A stretch of 9,982 nt of DNA, taken from Crocinitomicaceae bacterium. GTDB lineage: Bacteria > Bacteroidota > Bacteroidia > Flavobacteriales_D > Crocinitomicaceae. Under the pieces are notes generated by a model that saw only the letters and a program-made list of their open reading frames with translations, was not told where the DNA came from and did no database searches. The stretch is from the NCBI GenBank assembly GCA_015662935.1, contig DQTF01000101.1, positions 1 through 9,982 of the forward strand, written 5' to 3'. Made by a program: the position numbers and the translations under genes. Below are positions 6,662 to 9,982 of this stretch, piece after piece. Every line of letters begins with the position of its first letter. Positions within the stretch are counted from its first letter, which is position 1.

Positions 6662-7072
6662 TCAAATTGCTTTTAGTGCACTCATTTTTAATCGTTGAAC
6701 CATACTTGCTAATCCATTTGCTCTCGTTGGAGAAAGGTGCTCTTGCAATCCAATATCTGCGATAAAGTGCAAATTTGCTGTTGCAATAGTTTCGGGAGAT
6801 TCATTATTCATCACTCGAATCAACAAACCAATGATTCCTTTTGTAATAATAGCGTCAGAATCGGCTGAGAATTGCATTTTTCCATCCTTCACTTCATAAT
6901 GTAGCCACACTCTCGATTGACATCCTTCAATTAACTTATCTTCTGTTTTATTTTCTTCAGAAATAATAGGCAACTCTTTTCCCAACTCGATGATGTACTC
7001 ATATTTGTCCATCCAGTCATCAAAAACCTCAAATTCTTCAACGATCTCTATTTGTTTTTCTTCTAATGTCAT
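6662..7072 (-). CDS. sufE: SufE cysteine desulfuration protein
   Basis: SufE accepts persulfide sulfur from SufS and relays it to the SufBCD scaffold. From the ATG at 7072 the protein is 136 residues, and the acceptor cysteine is C51 in IEGCQSRVW, the same position as in E. coli SufE. The ATG at 7090 gives six extra residues (MKRNIE). I prefer 7072 because the truncated second copy upstream matches from the same ATG, including the 10 nt before it, and because the 7090 ATG lies at the duplication junction. Central ITKGIIGLLIRVM and C-terminal LSPTRANGLASMV are family features. It lies 3 nt before sufT. Its 5' part is partly duplicated between it and sufS (see the remnant entry), which separates it from sufS by 262 nt instead of the usual short gap. 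Confidence 0.95.
   Translation of the reverse strand: MTLEEKQIEIVEEFEVFDDWMDKYEYIIELGKELPIISEENKTEDKLIEGCQSRVWLHYEVKDGKMQFSADSDAIITKGIIGLLIRVMNNESPETIATANLHFIADIGLQEHLSPTRANGLASMVQRLKMSALKAI
6990..7005. repeat. 16-bp direct repeat, copy 1 (inside sufE)
   Basis: ATGATGTACTCATATT on the plus strand lies inside sufE, covering the codons for YEYII on the minus strand. An identical copy lies at 7089-7104, offset 99 bp, at the junction between the intact gene and the upstream remnant. Confidence 0.9.
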
Positions 7073-7088
7073 TTCAATGTTTCTTTTC

Positions 7089-7104
7089 ATGATGTACTCA
7101 TATT
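7089..7104. repeat. 16-bp direct repeat, copy 2 (duplication junction)
   Basis: This copy is identical to 6990-7005. Read on the minus strand it supplies YEYI codons, in frame, directly before the alternative sufE start ATG at 7090, with a TAA stop just upstream at 7103-7105. This marks the 3' end of the duplicated sufE segment joined to the start of the intact gene. Confidence 0.9.
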
Positions 7105-7127
7105 ATCCCTGCGCTAACGCTTGGTCT

Positions 7128-7211
7128 TCAAAAGCTTTCACTTTCTCTTATCCAATCATCAAAGACTTCAAATTCTTGGACTATTTCTATTTGCTTTTCT
7201 TCTAAAGTCAT
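7128..7211 (-). pseudogene. Truncated 5' remnant of a second sufE
   Basis: From an ATG at 7211 the minus strand encodes 27 residues ending at TGA (7128-7130). The first 20 residues match intact SufE at 19 positions (only E12 to Q differs), then the sequence diverges (IRESESF, stop). At the DNA level 7150-7221 matches 7011-7082 at 63 of 72 positions, including 10 identical bases upstream of the ATG. Eight of the nine differences are synonymous third-position changes. Homology resumes at the 16-bp repeat (7089-7104), so this copy carries about 40 extra bases in its middle and ends after the YEYI codons. No SufE catalytic cysteine is encoded, so it cannot work as SufE. It is best read as debris of a second or replaced sufE; a translated leader peptide is a less likely alternative. 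Confidence 0.85.
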
Positions 7212-7230
7212 TTCAATGTTTTAATTTATG

Positions 7231-7244
7231 AGTAGTTAACTACT
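7231..7244. promoter_or_regulatory. 14-bp perfect palindrome in the sufS-sufE gap
   Basis: AGTAGTTAACTACT is a perfect inverted repeat with no spacer, about 20 nt upstream (in minus-strand sense) of the sufE remnant ATG. It could be an operator for a dimeric regulator or a small RNA hairpin. No promoter box was recognised beside it, and chance in AT-rich DNA is possible. Confidence 0.35.
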
Positions 7245-7284
7245 TACATTCTTAATTTTCATATTCTTCAAAAATGTTATTTTT

Positions 7285-7315
7285 CACTCATCACTCATCA
7301 CTCATCACTCATCAC
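7285..7315. repeat. Heptamer tandem repeat (CACTCAT)4
   Basis: Four perfect head-to-tail copies of CACTCAT (ATGAGTG on the minus strand) are followed by a partial CAC. The array lies in the 123-nt gap between the sufS stop and the sufE remnant, in no reading frame that I can support. Seven is not a multiple of three, but as the array is noncoding, copy changes would alter spacing only. Perfect identity of the copies suggests recent slippage expansion. Confidence 0.92.
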
Positions 7316-7334
7316 CCTAACAAGTGTCCACTTC

Positions 7335-8573
7335 CTATCTCAACATTTCTACACTCCTCTTCAGTGCCTTTATAAAAATTTCAACTTCTTCCATCGTATT
7401 GTAAAAAGCAAAAGATGCTCTAATTGTTCCTGGAATCTCAAAGAAATCCATTAACGGTTGTGTGCAATGGTGTCCAGTTCTAACAGCAACTCCTTGTTTG
7501 TCAAGTAAAGTTCCAATATCAAATGGATGCAAACCATCAATTACAAATGAAACAACACTTGTTTTATTCTGTGCTGTACCAATTATACGAGCACCCTCAA
7601 TTTTCACGATTTCCTCTTCTGCAAACTTAGCTAAATGGTGTTCATGTTTAGCAATGGCATCTAAATCCTGTTCTGCAAGGAATTCAAATGCTGTTCCTAG
7701 GCAAATCCCACCAGAAATATTGGGTGTTCCTGCCTCAAATTTATGCGGAAGAACATTGTAAGTTGTCTTTTCAAAGGTCACTTTAGCAATCATGTCTCCA
7801 CCTCCTTGGTATGGAGGAAGTATATCTAACATTTCTTTCTTTCCATACACAACTCCAACACCAGTTGGCCCAAAAACTTTATGTCCTGAGAAAATAAAGA
7901 AGTCACAATCTAATTCTTGCACATCAATTTTCATGTGTTGAATACTTTGTGCGCCATCAACGATAACCTTTGCTCCAGCTTGATGTGATTGATCTATGAT
8001 TTCCTTTATCGGATTAATTGTTCCAAGTGTATTTGAAATATGTGTGACAGAAACCAATTTTGTTTTCTCACTTAAGAAAGATTCAAAAACATCCATTTTT
8101 AATTCTCCTTTCTGATTTATTGGAATCACTTTTAATACACACTTTTTCCGTTCACACAACATTTGCCATGGAACAATATTAGAATGATGTTCCATTGCCG
8201 AAATGATAATCTCATCTCCTTCTTTCAATGTTTCTCCAAAAGAAAAAGCAATCATATTGATTCCTGCTGTAGTTCCTGCAGTGAAAAGAACTTCTTCTAA
8301 AAGTGGTGCGTTTATATATCTTTGAATAGTAGCACGCGCATTCTCATATTGTTCTGTTGCAACTTGACTCAAATGATGCACACCACGATGAATATTTGAA
8401 TTGTCTTCAGAATAATATTTTGCTATCGCATCAATGACAACTTGCGGTTTCTGAGAGGTCGCACCGTTATCCAGATAAACTAAATTTTTTCCATAAACTT
8501 GTTGAGACAACGTTGGAAATTGCTTTCTAATTTGTTCAACATCAAATGGGACCTTCATTTTTTCTTCTACCAT
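7335..8573 (-). CDS. sufS: SufS cysteine desulfurase (group II, PLP enzyme)
   Basis: SufS takes sulfur from L-cysteine, releasing alanine, and loads it as a persulfide for Fe-S assembly, usually via SufE. The 412 residues are full length. The PLP lysine is K232 in FSGHKVFGPTG. H130 in MEHHSN stacks on the cofactor, and D206 in VDGAQS binds the PLP nitrogen. The catalytic cysteine is C370 in VRTGHHCTQPL, the group II pattern (RxGHHC). R385 in IRASF is a likely substrate carboxylate binder. The ATG at 8573 has a -7 box 6 nt before it; a second ATG five codons later is possible. In many Flavobacteriia sufS follows sufBCD, but here it is the first gene of its transcript, with a divergent pterin gene upstream, so sufBCD must lie elsewhere. 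Confidence 0.97.
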   Translation of the reverse strand: MVEEKMKVPFDVEQIRKQFPTLSQQVYGKNLVYLDNGATSQKPQVVIDAIAKYYSEDNSNIHRGVHHLSQVATEQYENARATIQRYINAPLLEEVLFTAGTTAGINMIAFSFGETLKEGDEIIISAMEHHSNIVPWQMLCERKKCVLKVIPINQKGELKMDVFESFLSEKTKLVSVTHISNTLGTINPIKEIIDQSHQAGAKVIVDGAQSIQHMKIDVQELDCDFFIFSGHKVFGPTGVGVVYGKKEMLDILPPYQGGGDMIAKVTFEKTTYNVLPHKFEAGTPNISGGICLGTAFEFLAEQDLDAIAKHEHHLAKFAEEEIVKIEGARIIGTAQNKTSVVSFVIDGLHPFDIGTLLDKQGVAVRTGHHCTQPLMDFFEIPGTIRASFAFYNTMEEVEIFIKALKRSVEMLR

Positions 8574-8579
8574 AGGTTA

Positions 8580-8587
8580 CAAAGATA
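8580..8587 (-). promoter_or_regulatory. Candidate -7 box for sufS
   Basis: The minus strand reads TATCTTTG, an exact TAnnTTTG match, ending 6 nt before the sufS ATG. This is the same spacing as at prfB and predicts a leaderless or nearly leaderless transcript. No clear -33 TTTG was found. The 154-nt gap 8574-8727 serves both divergent genes. Confidence 0.45.
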
Positions 8588-8702
8588 CAAAATCCTCTTA
8601 TTTTGAATCATTCTTAATTAGAAAAATAACAATTAATATTCTACACTGAGGATTGCTTGCATTACTGATTTTAGAAGAAAACCATTCAAGGCGATTATTG
8701 AT

Positions 8703-8710
8703 TATATTTG
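8703..8710 (+). promoter_or_regulatory. Candidate -7 box for the PTPS/QueD-folE operon
   Basis: TATATTTG matches TAnnTTTG exactly and ends 17 nt before the GTG start at 8728. A recognisable -33 element is absent. It would drive the rightward pterin genes and is divergent from the sufS box. Confidence 0.45.
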
Positions 8711-8727
8711 CAGTCTAATTTAAGAAA

Positions 8728-9159
8728 GTGAAAACAGTATATATTACAAGAAGAGAATCATTCAATGCGGCACATAAACTGTATCGTGAAGACTGGTCAG
8801 AGGAGAAAAACTGGGAAGTTTTTGGAAAGTGTAGTAACCACAATTGGCACGGACATAATTTTACAATTTATGTTACAGTGAAAGGTATTCCGAATAAAGA
8901 TACCGGTTTTGTGATGAACTTAAAAGATTTGAGTAGAATTATAAAAGAAGAAGTAATAGAACCTTTGGATCATAAGAATTTGAACTTAGATGTTCCTTTT
9001 TTAAAAGGAATGTTAGCTTCTACAGAGAATGTTGTGATTCAAGTGTGGGATAGGATGAAAGAACCAATAGCTATGGCTGGGGGTGAATTAGTAAAAATTA
9101 AACTGGTTGAAACAGAGAATAACTTTGTAGAATACTATGGCGGAGATCAACCGTTTTAA
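8728..9159 (+). CDS. queD: 6-pyruvoyl-tetrahydropterin / 6-carboxytetrahydropterin synthase family (GTG start)
   Basis: This 143-residue zinc enzyme acts on dihydroneopterin triphosphate, the product of FolE. The zinc ligands are H16 (FNAAH), H41 and H43 (WHGHN). The catalytic cysteine is C35, and D81-H82 (LDHKNLN) with E100 (STEN) and E129 complete the active site. The C35-to-H41 spacing of six (C-x5-HGHN) resembles animal PTPS and is longer than the C-x3-HGH of typical QueD. The product could therefore be 6-carboxytetrahydropterin for queuosine or 6-pyruvoyltetrahydropterin for a tetrahydrobiopterin-like cofactor; sequence alone does not decide. The symbol is by family. GTG at 8728 is the only plausible start: an in-frame stop lies at 8716-8718 and no ATG falls between. 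folE follows 11 nt after the stop, so the two are likely co-transcribed. Confidence 0.92.
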   Translation: MKTVYITRRESFNAAHKLYREDWSEEKNWEVFGKCSNHNWHGHNFTIYVTVKGIPNKDTGFVMNLKDLSRIIKEEVIEPLDHKNLNLDVPFLKGMLASTENVVIQVWDRMKEPIAMAGGELVKIKLVETENNFVEYYGGDQPF

Positions 9160-9170
9160 GATTGATAATA

Positions 9171-9761
9171 ATGGAAGATAAAAAATACAATGACGGCATA
9201 ACGAAGGTTCTTTCAGAGAATTTTAAAGTTGTGTTAGAGCAAATAGGAGAGGATCCAAATCGTGAAGGTTTGCAAAAAACACCGGAACGTGTTGCAAAGG
9301 CAATGCAGTTTTTGACGCATGGTTATGATTTGAACCCCGCAGACATCCTTAACCAGGCAATATTTCATGAGGATTATTCTGAAATGGTTATTGTGAAGGA
9401 TATTGAAGTTTATTCACTGTGCGAACACCACATGCTACCTTTCTTCGGGAAAGCTCATGTTGCGTATATTCCAGATGGTAAAATAGTTGGATTAAGTAAA
9501 ATCCCTCGAGTAGTGGATGCCTTTGCACGACGTTTACAGGTTCAAGAAAGACTAACCCTCGAAATTAGAGATGCGATTCAAGAGGTTTTAAACCCAAAGG
9601 GAGTTGCAGTTGTAATTGAAGCTTCTCATATGTGTATGCAAATGAGAGGAGTTCAAAAGCAAAATTCTGTAACAACATCAAGCGCATTTACCGGATTGTT
9701 TATGACTAATGATTCCACTCGAAAAGAATTTATTAATTTAATACAAGCTAAACTACATTAA
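9171..9761 (+). CDS. folE: GTP cyclohydrolase I (type IA)
   Basis: FolE converts GTP to 7,8-dihydroneopterin triphosphate and formate, the entry step to folate and other pterins. From the ATG at 9171 it has 196 residues; the in-frame TTG at 9162 is not needed. The zinc site is C84 and H87 in SLCEHHMLPFFG, with C155 in ASHMCMQMRGV. H86 and H153 correspond to the catalytic histidines of the E. coli enzyme. VGLSKIPRVVDAFARRLQVQERLT (106-129) is the typical core. It lies 11 nt after the PTPS/QueD gene, which uses its product, and 2 nt before the next gene, so the three probably share a transcript. Confidence 0.97.
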   Translation: MEDKKYNDGITKVLSENFKVVLEQIGEDPNREGLQKTPERVAKAMQFLTHGYDLNPADILNQAIFHEDYSEMVIVKDIEVYSLCEHHMLPFFGKAHVAYIPDGKIVGLSKIPRVVDAFARRLQVQERLTLEIRDAIQEVLNPKGVAVVIEASHMCMQMRGVQKQNSVTTSSAFTGLFMTNDSTRKEFINLIQAKLH

Positions 9762-9763
9762 GA

Positions 9764-9982
9764 ATGAATGAAATTGTAGATCAAGACCGACAGGCATACA
9801 CACAAGAAATTACACGCGAATTTTTTAAGAATGTTTACGCTTATATGTTTGCCGCAATGGTAATTTCGGGACTAGTAGCTTATTCTTTCGGAACACCAGA
9901 GTTCTTTATGAAGCATTTTGTGAATGCCTCTGGAACAGGAACTTCTACTTTGTTTTATGTTGTTATGTTTGCTCCAATTGGG
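9764..9982 (+). CDS. Bax inhibitor-1 family membrane protein (5' part, runs off the window)
   Basis: The frame is open from the ATG at 9764 to the window edge, giving 73 residues and no stop. The start reads MNEIVDQDRQAYTQEITREF, a soluble lead-in. FFKNVYAYMFAAMVISGLVA (about 20-39) forms a first membrane helix, and a second begins near residue 62 (STLFYVVMFAPIG). The FFKNVY..M..AMVISGL.AY pattern resembles the first helix of bacterial Bax inhibitor-1 proteins (YccA/YbhL type), multi-helix membrane proteins of uncertain, possibly calcium-channel-like function. It starts 2 nt after the folE stop, so it is likely in that operon, though with no obvious pterin link. The family call rests on the N-terminus only. 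Confidence 0.8.
   Translation, partial: MNEIVDQDRQAYTQEITREFFKNVYAYMFAAMVISGLVAYSFGTPEFFMKHFVNASGTGTSTLFYVVMFAPIG

Noticed and set aside
7285..7315. Heptamer array as a possible CRISPR
   Set aside because: The units are 7 bp and contiguous with no spacers, so it is a simple tandem repeat.
7322..7333. AAGTG-TC-CACTT inverted repeat after the sufS stop
   Set aside because: Arms of 5 bp around a 2-nt centre are too short to support a terminator or an operator call.

Overview
The window looks like a stretch of chromosome from an AT-rich member of the Bacteroidota, most likely Flavobacteriia. The signs are an energy-transducer TonB with a proline/glutamate-rich linker, a DUF6089-type outer-membrane barrel protein, the run gcvH / VanZ-like / tonB, group II sufS with sufE and sufT, and several TAnnTTTG-type -7 promoter boxes with almost no Shine-Dalgarno signal. 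I cannot name the genus from sequence alone.

Layout. (1) Positions 1-1558, minus strand: gcvH, a VanZ-like membrane protein and tonB, read leftward and closed by a strong bidirectional terminator at 8-29. (2) Positions 1672-4475, plus strand: prfB (release factor 2, one uninterrupted frame), an ArsC/Spx-fold reductase, an unrecognised 124-residue protein, and a secreted DUF6089-like beta-barrel protein. (3) Positions 4546-8573, minus strand: sufS, a broken 5' remnant of a second sufE, an intact sufE, sufT, tpx and a FabF-type ketoacyl synthase. SufS, SufE and SufT mobilise sulfur and mature Fe-S clusters; the scaffold genes sufBCD are not in the window. Tpx is a peroxide scavenger tightly linked to this set. 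(4) Positions 8728-9982, plus strand: a PTPS/QueD-family enzyme, folE and the 5' part of a Bax inhibitor-1 family membrane protein. FolE makes the dihydroneopterin triphosphate that the PTPS/QueD enzyme consumes.

The window is gene-dense and mostly housekeeping. There is no RNA gene, CRISPR array, insertion sequence or phage gene, and no gene-free stretch longer than 300 bases. I found no convincing undescribed multi-gene system. The most unusual part is the sufS-sufE junction (about 6990-7334). It holds a truncated second sufE start whose differences from the intact gene are almost all synonymous, a 16-bp perfect direct repeat, a 14-bp perfect palindrome and a four-copy heptamer array. Other points of interest are -7 boxes exactly 6 nt ahead of the prfB and sufS start codons (possible leaderless mRNAs), absence of the usual programmed frameshift in prfB, and one unrecognised small alpha/beta protein.
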